From Nematopogon swammerdamellus (taxonomy: Eukaryota > Arthropoda > Insecta > Lepidoptera > Adelidae): a stretch of DNA of 64,000 bases. This document shows positions 32,792 through 44,640 of the stretch, in pieces. The notes under the pieces were generated by a model. It searched no databases. It was not told where the DNA came from and worked only from the letters and a program-made list of their open reading frames with translations. Every line of letters starts with the position of its first letter. Within the stretch, counting starts at the first letter, position 1. Both the position numbers and the translations under genes were made by a program. The stretch is taken from positions 3,751,395-3,815,394 of the forward strand of contig OX336345.1 of NCBI GenBank assembly GCA_946902875.1, read 5' to 3'.

Positions 32792-33006
32792 CCTCACCTG
32801 CTCCTTACGAGTTAAGGAATGTTTTTGAACGCCATTTCGAAGCGATTAGACTTTTTCGTAGATGATTTATAATAATCTTGTGGCTATCTTATTTTTCGAG
32901 TTAATAGTTGATTAACCTGTTGAAATCGTGTTGAAATGCATTTATGTGTTATACCGTCGTTGAAATATTAGACAAAATACTTACGCTTATATATTTGTTT
33001 TATTGT

Positions 33007-33330
33007 AAAATGACACGTTTGGCTACATCACCTACAACATCCGTGATGTCAGCTCATAACACTGGGTGAACTCGGTGCCATGTCAGTGCTTCCCTTCATT
33101 TCATGTCGGTTACACTAAACTGGACGGAAAACACGAGCTATTTACATAGCCGTTTCGACCGACGACGTTCCATTCAGTGCGGTGGTACCAACCCGGGCGG
33201 GATAAACACTACCAGTTAGTAATTTAAGAAGGGAAGGGACCTACAGTTTTACGTGCAATCCGAACCACGGTCAGCCTCCAACGGTCGAGCGGTCACCCAT
33301 CCAAGTACTGACCGCGCTCAGCGTGTGTGC
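33007..33330 (-). repeat. SINE family 2 with 5S-like head
   Basis: The minus-strand body is followed by the 5S-rRNA-like segment at 33289-33323 (plus axis reads GCGGTCACCCATCCAAGTAC). The tRNA-like outermost part is cut off, and the A tail is missing. Confidence 0.8.
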
Positions 33331-33898
33331 AGGAAATGAATAGCAATGCTTTATTGCACACAAAAACACAACAGATACACAATACAGAAGATAATATACA
33401 GAAGAAGAATAGAAGCTAACAATAATTCACACAGAAACAAGAGAACAGTAGAAATGTTTTATGATTTGTTAGCGATTTATTATACACTGTCGATCTTATT
33501 GAAATGTACTTTTATTTATATTACTGCCATCATGATTATCATCACACACAATTCGATAAATAGATTTAGTTGATAAAATATTGATTGAATCGTGAGCAAG
33601 ATGTCGCATGGATGGAATTCCATGTGACGTCCCATTCGGCAATAAATAGACTGGAGTGTTTGCTCGAGTTCAGACACAAGTGCTTTAGAAATGTTTTAGA
33701 GTCTATTACCTTATTAGAGTGTTACCTTCCCTGTATATGTTATTTATAAGTATGTATGTTTATATATCATATATATTATATTATATATTTATATATGTAT
33801 ATTTCTCCATTTTTTTATGTTTTATTATCTGTTTAAATTATATGGCTATATTTTATCATCATTCATTTATTTCTTCTCTGCCACTCCACACTTTTTCA
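33331..33898. other. No gene seen; AT-rich
   Basis: TATATAT-rich sequence around 33760-33800 and small frames without domains. Confidence 0.45.
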
Positions 33899-34010
33899 TA
33901 ATAACCCAAAGGTTGGCTGGGGGAGAACGCCTACGGTGTTAAGCTGTACCTTTTGCAAAAAAAATTTTCAAGTGCAATAAATATATTTTCATTTGATTTG
34001 AATTGAAGTA
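33899..34010 (+). repeat. LINE 3' UTR tail, related to 9827-9952
   Basis: CCCAAAGGTTGGCTGGGGGA ... GTGCAATAAATATATTTTCA ends like a polyadenylated LINE transcript. Confidence 0.5.
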
Positions 34011-34039
34011 CTAGTCTCTTTTCGTCCACAACTTTCCGT

Positions 34040-34168
34040 CCGGCTGAAGGGTCACCGGATCCAACAGGGCTCCTGTCAGGCCGGCATGGCATTCGCAATC
34101 CCCGTGCATCACAGAATGTCCATGGGCATCGTTAGATACCTACTTGTCGCGCTATCCATAAAAAAAAT
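34040..34168 (+). repeat. Type-A LINE 3' tail
   Basis: GTCAGGCCGGCATGGCATTC ... CGTTAGATACC then an A-run; compare 58377-58500. Confidence 0.6.
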
Positions 34169-35242
34169 GTGACGTAGAAGCGCAATACGAGCCCCAGCTC
34201 TACACAGGGAGCGTCTGGCAGCGTCAAGACCTTGCGCTACCCCAATCATCTGTCGGCTGCTTCTGACCCTATTCCCTCCGTCGAAGGTCACATTCTGCCC
34301 GCGCCCACAGTCCGGCCCGGGCTGGCTAATCCCCACCCGCTAATGGACTAGTTTGTTATCTAATCGGCTACACGGCCCCCCTATTAATAATTTCCCACAT
34401 AATTTTCTAATTAACGTCCTGTCCGAGCCTGCCGGGACCGCGGCTCGGCGCGAGATAGCGGAGACCCGAATTATATCGATTTTGTCTACCGAAAGATAAC
34501 CGAGAACCATTTGTCTTCGGCTAGACGGATCGTATGCTGGAACCGTGTTATCAGCTGTACAATATTTGTATGTTTGGCGAATATTACAATGTTTGTATTG
34601 TTTTGAGACTGGTTTTTATGGACAGTCGTCACGTGTACAAAACTTCAACGGAAGCTCGGACACTGCCAATAACACCACTCCTCACGAAACCGCGCTCACA
34701 GAGGCGCCACGCCAGCTATAAGGTGGACAACACAGTGGACAGCAAGGTCGTCGGCTGATTTATTGATACGCCTTGTAGAAACAATGTTCTTAGCACTCTA
34801 GTCCCTCAAATGTGTATCGTTTAAGCCTCTTCCACTCATAGTGACGTCATACGCTCAGCGGAATGGGAAGCGGGCACAGCCCCCCCCCCCCCCCCCCTCC
34901 CCGTTTCCTCTTTAGGCAGTTTGTTCTTTACTAGCGAGCGAGCGAAGTTAAAAAACTTGCTGTTTCAACGTCGCGTCGGTTCACTAAAGATAACCCTGTA
35001 GATTGAAAACCTAGCACATTCTCTATCTAAATCATGCAAAAGGGACAACTGCAGCTCTGAGGACTAATTACTTATAATTGAACAATGAACTGGACTTAAG
35101 GGGCGTGTCTGATTGATTGATTAAACACCCCAAAATGTAAAAAAAATATATATTTTTATTGAATTAAAAATACCGTATTCTAGGTTTGCTCATAATTTTT
35201 TGTCTTTTATGAAATTGTACTATTTTTAAACGCTGTTAATTC
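34169..35242. other. No gene seen; contains a C18 run
   Basis: A cytosine homopolymer at 34880-34897 within otherwise unremarkable intergenic DNA. Confidence 0.5.
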
Positions 35243-35480
35243 CACAATAATATTATAAATGCGAAAGTAACTCTGTCTGTCTGTTTGCTCTGTTCTTTTC
35301 AGGCCAAAACCACTAAACAGATTTCGATAAAATCTTGTCAAGGAGTTAGGTTGCATCCTGAGGAAGGACATCGGCTATCTTTTGTCTTTAAAAACATTTA
35401 AGGCAATAGGAATTAAAAGTTTGATAAAGGCATTAAAAGTTTGTATGGGAAACTCATAATTTCCCAAGTTATGGATATGA
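35243..35480 (+). repeat. Retroposon-like repeat 'AATATTATAAATGCGAAAGT'
   Basis: The AATATTATAAATGCGAAAGT ... CTGTCTGTCTGTTTGCTC ... AAACCACTAAACAGATTTCG layout is a very common lepidopteran repeat type. No coding part is kept. Confidence 0.6.
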
Positions 35481-36371
35481 AAATTCATATTTAGGCTTTT
35501 GGTAAGAAATAAAGAATTAAGTTTTTCAGCGTTGCAAAATCATCCCTCAAGGGGGTAAAATAGGGGATTTTATGAAATTTGATAGCTGTATGTTGTGAAA
35601 TATAATTAGGTAGGTTGTAGTAAAACGTTTTGAGTGTGGGAATACAAAATAAAATAGAATTAATATAAATTTATAATATAACATATATGTCAGATATAGG
35701 TACACTATTTCATTAAAAACTATTACGTTAGTACATATAAACACCAAATTACAGTTTATTTGCTTATCATTTCTAATAAAAGTTATTAATTAAAATTTTC
35801 CTTTAAATCTTATCATGTAAGTAGCTCTGAATGCGGAGGGCAATTTGATTAAAAATGTAATGTTTTATTTTGTTGCAGGTACTCCCACGAAGCTCGCAGT
35901 TAGCGGCGTTAATTAACTTGTCAGTGACAGATAATTTTCTAAGTAAGTTGCAAAATATAGTTTACCGAAAAGCAATTAGTGGCTGTCTCTAGCATTACAC
36001 ATTTTCTACCTAATATTAATTACTACACTCCGCTAATTTGTTCTCATTAGTCTGAACTCGCGTTAACTGTGAAATTTACCGCTCTCTTTTTAATACCATT
36101 GGTCACTAACTCACTACTAAATTATTCATAATAATAATTGTTATTCCAGTGTTTGTTTTATAGTTTCTAACTAATAGAATGATTTAATTTTCGTTCAACA
36201 TTAATGCATAAACAATTTCGACAGGCACACTGAGCTGTCTGTGTTACAATCGGATGCCCAAATGCTTGCAAAATTATTAGTACTGATAAAAATATAAAAA
36301 TGTAGGTAGGAAGTGATGAGGACTAGAAGGAATGGGATAGTTAGTTATGTCGCGCCGAGCCACCCGTTAAG
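35481..36371. other. No gene seen
   Basis: AT-rich; small frames only. Confidence 0.45.
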
Positions 36372-36702
36372 GTGTTTTTTTTTTATGGAAACTGACTCGG
36401 TTGGCTACATCACCTACAACATCCGTGATGTCAGCCCATAACACCGGGTGAACTTGGTGCCACATCAGCCTTCCCTTCGGTCGTGCCGGCTACACTGAAC
36501 TGGACGGAAAACACAAACTATTTACATAGCCGTTTCGACCGACCTTTCATTCAGTGCGGTGGTACCAACCCGGGCGGGTTAAACCCTACCACCTAGTAAT
36601 ATAAGAAGGGAGTCATATCCCTTAGTCGCCTTTTACGACATACAAGGGGAGAGATGCAGTGGGGCTATTCTTTTAAAGTACCGGCCCCACACGGTACAAA
36701 TT
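36372..36702 (-). repeat. SINE family 2, subtype B
   Basis: Minus-strand copy with a T9 tract at the left (its A tail) and CCGGCCCCACACGGTACAAA at the head end. Same structure as 28923-29253. Confidence 0.85.
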
Positions 36703-36714
36703 TATGTGTTTATC

Positions 36715-36800
36715 GACATTCGGTCTACGCGGGGGTTGCGAATGCTATGCCGGCCTGACAGGTGCCTGTTCACGCCTCTCTTGGACTGGACTCTGAAGAA
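36715..36800 (-). repeat. Type-A LINE 3' tail, reverse
   Basis: CGACATTCGGTCTACGCGGG ... ATGCCGGCCTGACAGG is the reverse complement of the tail at 10790-10865. Confidence 0.6.
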
Positions 36801-37044
36801 CTCTCTTGTAAGAGCGTCTTTCGTGCAATATTGATTATTGTTTTCTAAAATATTATTGCATGGACCTTTAAGAATAAATTGCAAAATAATTTAAGTTATT
36901 TCAGCGTTCGAAAGAGAATAAAACATTAGAGTTCCGTTCAATAGTATTTTAGAAAAGCGATCTAGTCAACCCAACTTTTCGCATAAAATCCTTAAAAAAA
37001 CTTGGAAATTATAAGCCGAATGAAAAAATTATAAGGATCATTTT

Positions 37045-37160
37045 TGGGGTTTCGTACACAGAATATGTGTTATTATTTATTACGGCGAATGTGCCACCAA
37101 ATAATAAAAAGCAAAAAATTATAAAATAAGGGGTCCCCATACAAGAAAAAAACGAGCTAA
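37045..37160 (-). repeat. 'AAGTGCGAGTC' interspersed repeat, internal fragment
   Basis: CACAGAATATGTGTTATTAT ... GGGGTCCCCATACAAGAAAA is the diverged reverse complement of 12725-12815. Confidence 0.55.
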
Positions 37161-37819
37161 GGAATCGCATGTTGGTAATATTATGCTCTGTTTGGGACAA
37201 TCTGTATATTGCCGAAAAGCTCCTTCACGCCGCTTATGGCCCTCCAATGATTCGAAAACAGAACAGAAAGTTAATTTTAAACTCGCTAATATCCCCATTG
37301 AAATCCCGTTTCGTCACCCTGCCTCACCGCCAGGGCCGTACCAAGTATTGTGTGTAGCGTATAGGGTGGAGTGACACACACACAGCGGGGTTAATTTAGC
37401 TGCGTGTCATGCGGGATGGGGATAAGAGTGTTATTATAGCGGGGCGACAGGGCACAGACAGACACACCTGGTGATGTGTGTTGGCGTCGGTGGAGATGTA
37501 GGGACGGACAAAACGAATCATACGTGTATGATTACTTTGTATGATACATTATGATATTTCAAGATATTACCACTCAAAATATTAATACTTATTATTAAAC
37601 CGATGTGAAATTTCAGGTAAACGAATGCCCTAGGTATGTACAATTCGATTATGTAATAGTAGAGATGCGGCATATTACGTATTTTGTTGTATTATTTTTT
37701 TATTTATTCGAAAAAGGTAGTCGAAAGAAATTTTAATATCACAACAAGATAGGAAATGTTTTTTCAGGTTTCGGTTTTATAAGTTACCGCGTAAAACAGT
37801 CCATACTTGAATACCCAAA

Positions 37820-37860
<41 letters not shown>

Positions 37861-39283
37861 AAAGAAATGAATGAAACAAATGAAACTCAATGAACTGAAA
37901 AAAAGTAAATTAAATTTGCATAAACAATTCGAATCTATTTAGTTACATATTATAATAATAGGTATTATTAAGTATAGGTACTCCATGGCTATTCCTGTGC
38001 GAAGGTGAACGACGTGTCACCGAATGCGACCGGTTAGATTACAGCATTGTCGCGGAACAATTAGCCCGCCAGCACACTGTGCGGTGCGCTGCACTGTGGA
38101 GCGACGTACGCTCTGTTCTGCGTCGTGTGAGGGTGCTCTAATGAGCTAATTGCAATCTGAAGTACACCTATTGTTTATAATTATTTGGTTGTGCTAGAGA
38201 GTTCTTGTCGCACACAATTTCACAAATTATACACAAAGTAAATTATAAACAATACGTGTTAAGAGTCCGTAATACCTACCTCAGCTCGAATTCAAATTTT
38301 GCCTCCATTTCTACGCGCCACCTCACTCTCTAGCCCGCTCGCACGCTAGTGCTTCACGCGCCGTGCGAGGTTAAAGAGATTATGTTAGAGTGAACTCCAC
38401 TATTGTCGGACGTGTACTATTGTGTGCAAAATTAAAAATGGTGTGCAAAGTTCAGTGCAACGCGCGATAGTTTGGGTAATTGTTTTTTACTGTGAAAATA
38501 ATGCTTATTTTCAAAGGCTACGCATGAGCCTAGAAAAAGACGCACTAGAGCGATAGGGAATCGGTGAAGGAACTAAGTTTTCTAACAGTTAAGTCTAAAT
38601 TTGTTGTTTTTTTTCGTTGTTTTAAATGAAAAAGTGTATTCAATTGTAAGTATTGTAACAATAATCTGTCACGTAGTGAATTTTAATAGCGGACTGTCGA
38701 AATGCCGTTTACCGAAGTGTCAGAGACGCATTGCCAGTACGGAGGAAAATACTCCGTACTAAGGCTACGCTACACGTGAGACGTCCGTTATTTTGAAGAT
38801 TATTACTGCCAACCTACATTTTTGAAAACTCAATCACACATATCTCGGCGTACTACACTCTCACTACGTAACCGAGCACACATTCTTGCATCATTTACCG
38901 AGCGTGAATTTCCACGATCTCTTTCCGCTGTCAGCCCATACTAAAATTATATATTGTTTGACGTAACGAAAAAGATAGCGAGCGTCGGTATGGAATTTCG
39001 GTTTGCTGTATTTGGCAACACCGCACATCGCGGTGTTGATTAATGGGTTGCCAGGCGGTTAAAATATATCCCAAATAGACGGGAACTCACATTCACCTCG
39101 GTTGTATTTATCTTACATTTTAATTCAGACATCATCGGAGGACCCCTAGTAGAGGTCCAATATTATCAACTAATGGAGTTACAGGCCTTCAGCCACTTAG
39201 ATTCAGGTAACCACGTACAGTGCGCGTCATTGCGTGCTAGCCGACTTCATTCCGCAGCCACACCACAAACGCGCGCTGCCGTC
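37161..39283. other. No gene seen; (TA)n at 37818-37848
   Basis: Long AT-rich stretch with a dinucleotide repeat and no coding frame of note. The last part (about 39030-39283) could be the upstream control region (U3) of the unit at 39284-40104. Confidence 0.4.
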
Positions 39284-40104
39284 TATAAAAGCGGGTCTCA
39301 GTGAAACCAGACTTCACTTCTTCTGTTAAATAATTCTCCGCTACAAAATAAAATATAACGCGCTCATTCTGCCGCCGTGAGTTACACTAGTTTCCCTCGC
39401 GACCGTGCCACTGTCAACGAGCCGCGGCGCTGTACCGCCGCCGCCGTCGGACGCTTCCAGCCGTTCATCTCAGCGTTGAGAGAGGAGTCCCCACAGCCAG
39501 GGTTACGGGTAACATTATAATCTCTTCAGCTCTGCCTTGCCTGTCGCTTGTGAGACACCGCCGGCCTAGCGGTTGTCGTTGCGCTTCACGCACAAAACGT
39601 ATATCGCCCATCCGTGTATTTTCTCTCTTCCCATCCACAGGGCACCTTGATATGTGTGCATTATTTAATGTGGGTGTGTTTGTGTGTGTGTGTGAACAGC
39701 TTCTACGTCTGCACGTAGATCCTTCTACGTCTGCACGTAGATCCTTCTACGTCTGCACGTAGATCCTGCTACGATTACACGTAGACTTCCCCGTTCTACG
39801 TTCTCCGTCCGAGGACGCCTGCATCATCTGCGACGGCATTGCCGGTACGAGCCACCTGGGCCCTACTCCTCGTCCGGCTGTTCCGAAGCAGAACCTTGTG
39901 AAGAGGGTGGAGATCGAGCGACGCGTCGGAGACTTCGTGTCGGCCTTCCTGCGAAGACCTTCGTCTCCCCTTCCGAAGCTAAGTTCTCGGACAGAATTAT
40001 AGCTCTAATCGATTAGCTCGGTCGTCACCCCTACGATGCTCAAGTGATTCTGATAACTCACACCCTGTCTTTTTACATCGTATATTTGTGTTTTGTGAAA
40101 TAAA
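39284..40104 (+). promoter_or_regulatory. Candidate solo LTR or orphan transcription unit (TATA to AATAAA)
   Basis: TATAAAA (39284-39290) is followed 32 bases later by an initiator-like TCACTT (A at 39316), and AATAAA follows at 40099-40104. The ~790 bases between are GC-rich, unlike their flanks, and have no long frame (best 70 codons at 39550-39762). They contain four 22-bp repeats (39701-39788). Promoter plus poly(A) signal around a non-coding body suits the U3-R-U5 of a solo LTR, but I could not find TG...CA ends or a target duplication. Confidence 0.35.
39701..39788 (+). repeat. Four 22-bp tandem repeats, each a hairpin
   Basis: Units start at 39701, 39723, 39745 and 39767. The consensus contains the inverted pair CTACGT / ACGTAG around CTGC. 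The first three are essentially identical and the fourth has diverged. Confidence 0.9.
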
Positions 40105-40377
40105 CGATAAATTTATATTTCTGAACCGTATTATATTATTTAAGTCCCCTTTTTCGTCTCAAATCATATAAACATAGAATAAAAAAAATTAAAATCATGG
40201 AATAAATTTATAAGCACAATGCGAATGTAATATGTATGACTCGGCTTTGTAATTCAAATCATTTCCTAGAAATAACTAAAAATTTTCTCGATTTTCGCGG
40301 TTTTTTTTATCGACTAAAGTTAATGCTGGAATAGCAGAAAAGTCGTAAATGTGGTGCGAATATACAAGTTACAAATC

Positions 40378-40417
40378 CGGATATGAATTGTAACTTGTAA
40401 CTTACAATTCATATCCG
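40378..40417. repeat. Perfect 16-bp hairpin, 8-nt loop
   Basis: CGGATATGAATTGTAA at 40378-40393 pairs exactly with 40402-40417. The loop and stem also repeat GTAACTTGTAA. No gene context. Confidence 0.75.
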
Positions 40418-40837
40418 TGAATTCTAACTTGTTCAGATTAAGACTTTCGGAGAAATTAATGCATAACAGGCGTAATCTATTGTGGTACTCAGCCTTAATA
40501 ACGCGTCGAGATCGAGACACGCTGTATGTATGTATAGTTCATAAAATTTTAGCCCCTACTGTTTACAAAACAATCGTGACGCACATCTGCGGCGGAGCGA
40601 CCCGACCCGACCCGACGCGACGCGACCGCAAAACGAACGCGCGACTCAGTGCATTCATACGGAAGGTTACCATCCAAAGTTAAATTATTTATGGCACTCG
40701 AAACTGTTGTCTTTTTAACCCCTTTGACGTGCCATCAACCCTCGCGCGGGGCTCGCGAGTAAATCCGGTTTCGAGAGGCGTTGGTACATTTAATTCGTCA
40801 TTGTATATAATACAAGTAATTTATTACGAATTTCCAG

Positions 40838-41070
40838 CTGTCCGCGTGGCCAAGCGGAAGGCCTTGCCTTGTTTGCGAGAGGGATTGGGTTCGAAACCGC
40901 CGCGCCGCGCGCCACCGTGCATCAATTTTTTGTTTATTTTTTTATTTTATTACTTTTTTATTGCACCCGAAGTGGGTGGCTGTGCTAGACGTCTTGTAAC
41001 CTCAGGCGCAGTCAGTTTCACGACCGAGGAGGTGCCATTTCGGTTTCTAGCCGGACTAAAGTCGCTAAGG
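40838..41070 (+). repeat. tRNA-headed SINE-like element, distinct from families 1 and 2
   Basis: The head has GCGTGGCCAAGCGG (A-box type) and GGGTTCGAAACC (B-box type) 35-40 bases apart. A 5-bp stem with a 7-nt loop can form between them, but the acceptor and T stems do not pair well, so I reject a functional tRNA. The body includes ACGACCGAGGAGGTGCCATT, similar to the fragment at 14030-14055. Confidence 0.55.
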
Positions 41071-41762
41071 AAAGGATACATTTCATAGGCCGCGATCGCT
41101 GCGCACACTCGCGCGCTATGCTATATAATAAAATAATATACTCGTAGATTATCTAAAACCTCAAAAAAGCTTTATTTGTAATAGTGTTAAATTTTATAAT
41201 AAACTGTCTTCTAACATAGCACAATTAGATGATAATAATTTTAAACGACAATTTAAACTAATGTTAATTGAAAATTATTATTAGACGTCTAAGGATGCTT
41301 TAGGTGACCATAATTTTATTTAAGAGTCTGACTACTGTTTTTCCGACTAAATAACTTTGACAATTGGATAGATGCACTTTGTATCTTTAGATTTTTAACA
41401 TGACTTATTTATTACATTTCTTTGTAATAATGTTGTTGAATTGACTTAATATATTTAAGTATCAAATTGACGATGCCACTATACACCAGACCAGATATAG
41501 GTAATGTAAATAGGCAGAGTGGTCAGATTATTGAGTATTCATGTTTATGCTATAAGTATTAGTGCTCTTGTGAACGGTAATATTTGTTAATTATTTGTAA
41601 ATTACTATAATATCATCCTTATAAGGTACTCGTACTAACAAAACATTGTGACTTGCGAAGTTTGTTTGTCAGTTCTTCCTCGCATTGAATTTAGAACTGG
41701 CGGAATTTTCGACATATCCAAGCGTAGGTTACCTACCTATTGTACTCAAATTTATTACTATA
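41071..41762. other. No gene seen
   Basis: AT-rich intergenic DNA. Confidence 0.45.
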
Positions 41763-42034
41763 GACTAGGTACTATTTGTACTCAAATTTATTTACTAACC
41801 GATTGACAACTGGATACTTCAAGTATCTTAATATTTTTATTATAATATAATTTTTTTTTTAATATTTGACAATACTACGTTGTAGTATGTATACTTATTA
41901 TGACTAGGTACTATTTGTACTCAAATTTATTTACTAACCGATTGACAACTTGATACTTCAAGTATCTTAATATTTTTATTATATTTTTTTTTATTATTAT
42001 TTGACAATACTACGTTGTAGTATGTATACTTATT
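41763..42034 (+). repeat. Tandem duplication, 139-bp period, two copies
   Basis: GACTAGGTACTATTTGTACT starts at 41763 and again at 41902. The copies differ mainly in T-run lengths and one base (ACTGGATAC versus ACTTGATAC). Recent local duplication in non-coding DNA. Confidence 0.9.
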
Positions 42035-42867
42035 ACTAACATTATTGAGTTGATACAAATGACGTATCAAAAATTTGACAAAGGCTCTTTACACCTGATC
42101 CACTAAATTAAGTCCTTGCAGTCAGAACTTCAAAAACAAAACAAAAATCTGTTTTTGATCTTGCTCTCAAGCTGTATTTTCAATCGACTGTAGGCGGTGT
42201 TATTATGTGGATAGTCACTAAATGCTTGTAAAAATTATTATGAAAAAAAAACCCTGCGAAGTTTCTTACCGGTTCTTCTTCGTGGGTGTAATCGAATCGG
42301 ATAGAACAAATTGTGACAAATTCGAGTACAGTCATGCTGTCTAATGAATGCTTAATAAACAATATACAACAATATACAACAATTGATGAAATTGTACAAT
42401 AAACAATATGCGTGCAACATGAAAATGACCACGGATCCAAGTGTCTCATCTATGACGGAACTGTCTGTGCACACTTAACAGGCTTTTTATGTTCTCTGTG
42501 CGTTCAACAATCGATCAAAATAAAAGAGCCGCGCCGTGGTTTTTGTGAAGACAATCGCATCTAGAATATTAGCTAAGTCACTTTTTGTGTTAAGTTGACG
42601 CAAAAAGCGACGCGCCTTAAAGAGCCGGGCGAGCGCGCGAGGCACGTAGAGACTCACCCGGAATGCCCAATACAATTAGTAATAAAAGCTTCTGGCGCGA
42701 AAGCTCGAGGTTTTTTTTTTTGCCGCAGATAGACACGCGTATTGTCGGCCGGCGAGCGAGTCTGCGGGTGGAATGTACGCGTAGTGCAGCGTTCAGGGTT
42801 TGGTTTAATTTGGAATAACTATTTATAGTTAAAAACCGACTTCAACGCTTGAACCATCAAATGAAAT
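42035..42867. other. No gene seen
   Basis: Includes a diverged repeat piece (about 42240-42300) and a T10 run near 42712. Confidence 0.4.
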
Positions 42868-43303
42868 GGTTTTTTTTTTATGGAAACTTGACACGGTTGG
42901 CTACATCACCTACAACATCCGTGATGTCAGCCCATAACACCGGGTGAACTAGGTGCCATGTCAGTGCTTCCCTTCATTTCGCGCCGGCTACACTGAACTG
43001 GACGGAAAACACGAACTATTTACATTGCCGTTTCGACCGACGTTTCGCTCAGTGCGGTGGTACCAACCCGGCCGGGATAAACCCTACCACCTAGAGTAAG
43101 GTAAGAAGGGAAGGGACCTACAGTTTAACGTGGTATCCGAACCACGGTCAGCGTCCAACAGTCGGGCGGTCATCCATCCAATAACTGACCGCACCATTAA
43201 GCTGCCGAGGCTGACGATCCCTTAGTCGACTTTTACGACATGCGACGGGGAGAGATGCAGTGGGGCTATTCTTTTTAAGTACCGACCCCACACGGTACAA
43301 ATC
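42868..43303 (-). repeat. SINE family 2, full length
   Basis: Minus-strand copy with the same module order as 13117-13551, ending at ACCCCACACGGTACAAATCG on the plus axis. The 5S-like part is shortened in the same way as in 13117. Confidence 0.85.
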
Positions 43304-43416
43304 GTTTATTCTTTCGGGCACTTGACCCATTGTACACACAACAAAAATACAATATAATACTAAACAATAAATATAAATGTAAGCATATAATTGAAGAACC
43401 TCCTTTTCAACATAAA

Positions 43417-43643
43417 AAAGTTAAATTACAAATTTAAAAAACCCCCGACTCTTAAAAAGTCAAAAATAATTTCCGTTTACTTACTTAAAGGAGTCGGTAG
43501 ACCGCTAAGTAAATTCCCGCGCAACTTTTGAGTCTTTATATTTAATTTACTTAGCGGTCCCCCGACTCCTTTAAGTAAGTAAACGGAAATTATTTTTGAC
43601 TTTTTAAGAGTCGGGGGTTTTTTAAATTTGTAATTTAACTTTT
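43417..43643. mobile_element. Near-perfect foldback, ~97-bp arms
   Basis: Arms 43417-43513 and 43545-43643 are reverse complements with only two or three mismatches around a 31-base loop. The arms contain CCCCCGACTCTTAAAAAGTC. A decayed relative is at 2480-2690. Confidence 0.85.
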
Positions 43644-43835
43644 ATTTCAAGCTTTTTAAAAAAAACCGCATGCAAATCGGTCCACTTTTGAAGATAATAA
43701 TTTTTTTTATTACTTAATTACTTAATTACTTGATTACAAACATAGCTAAGAACCATCCCGATTAAACAGGCTTCCTAATAAAAAAAACCGCATCCAAATC
43801 GGTCCATCCGTTTGGGAGCTACGATGCCACAGACA

Positions 43836-43876
<41 letters not shown>

Positions 43877-43915
43877 AACTTATAACACCCCTCCGTTTTT
43901 TTCGTCGGGGGTTAA
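43644..43915 (-). repeat. Composite repeat tail with (AC)n
   Basis: Contains AAAAACCGCATCCAAATCGG, the (AC)n microsatellite at 43837-43872 and TCAAACTTATAACACCCCTC: the same modules as 2263-2460 in reverse. Confidence 0.7.
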
Positions 43916-43922
43916 AAATAAT

Positions 43923-44165
43923 AATCGAAATAGATTGACGTGGTATAGAATTATACGCCCATTTGTCATGCACATGCAAATTTAAGAGTTTGATGATTTT
44001 CTCGTCAATCCTATTATCAACTTGACCCAATTTATATGGGATATCCCCTAAGGTACCCCCTTTTTAATAAAAAAAAATAATTGAAATCGGTCCACATGGA
44101 GTTATCGCGGAAAAAAAAGTCCGACGAATTGAGAACTTCCTCCTTTTTTTGAAGTCGATTATTAT
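43923..44165 (+). repeat. Interspersed repeat, second copy of 12352-12545
   Basis: ATAGATTGACGTGGTATAGA ... ATTTATATGGGATATCCCCT ... ACGAATTGAGAACTTCCTCC. Confidence 0.65.
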
Positions 44166-44640
44166 TAAGATAATAGTTCGCAGTAGGGAATTGAACTACT
44201 GCCAACTTAGTAATATCAATATTATAAAAGCGTACTTGGCCTTAACTTTATTGTAATGTAATTGTAATTGCCAAACAATTTAAATAATTTGTATCGTCAC
44301 CGTCATATTGTGCGTTATTACCTCTTTTGAAAGAAAGAGAATCTCAGGACATTAATGATTAATTGGTCAAAATTTCAATGTACGTAAATGGGTTGTTTAT
44401 TTTAGAGGTCAAACATATGACGACAAAGAAATCAAGTTTAAAATGAAATTTTATTCAAAAGAAATTGTTTCTTATTTATTGAACAAATCACAAAACAACT
44501 GAAAGTGTAATAAAGGGATAAGTCCGCCTTTGCACCTTATGCCACTCAATAAATTATTCTAATATCTTAAGTTTATGTGAAAAAAAATTTTTGAGCAATA
44601 AATAATTTATATCTTAAGCAATTATATTTAATAACTAGCT
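44166..44640. other. No gene seen
   Basis: AT-rich; a LINE-tail-like GGGATAAGTCCGCCTTTGCA occurs at 44516-44535. Confidence 0.4.

Noticed and set aside
43146..43339. Frames MCTMGQVPERINDLYRVGSV... here and at 13122-13328
   Set aside because: Both are readings through the SINE family 2 head in opposite copies; the similarity is that of the repeat and not of a protein.
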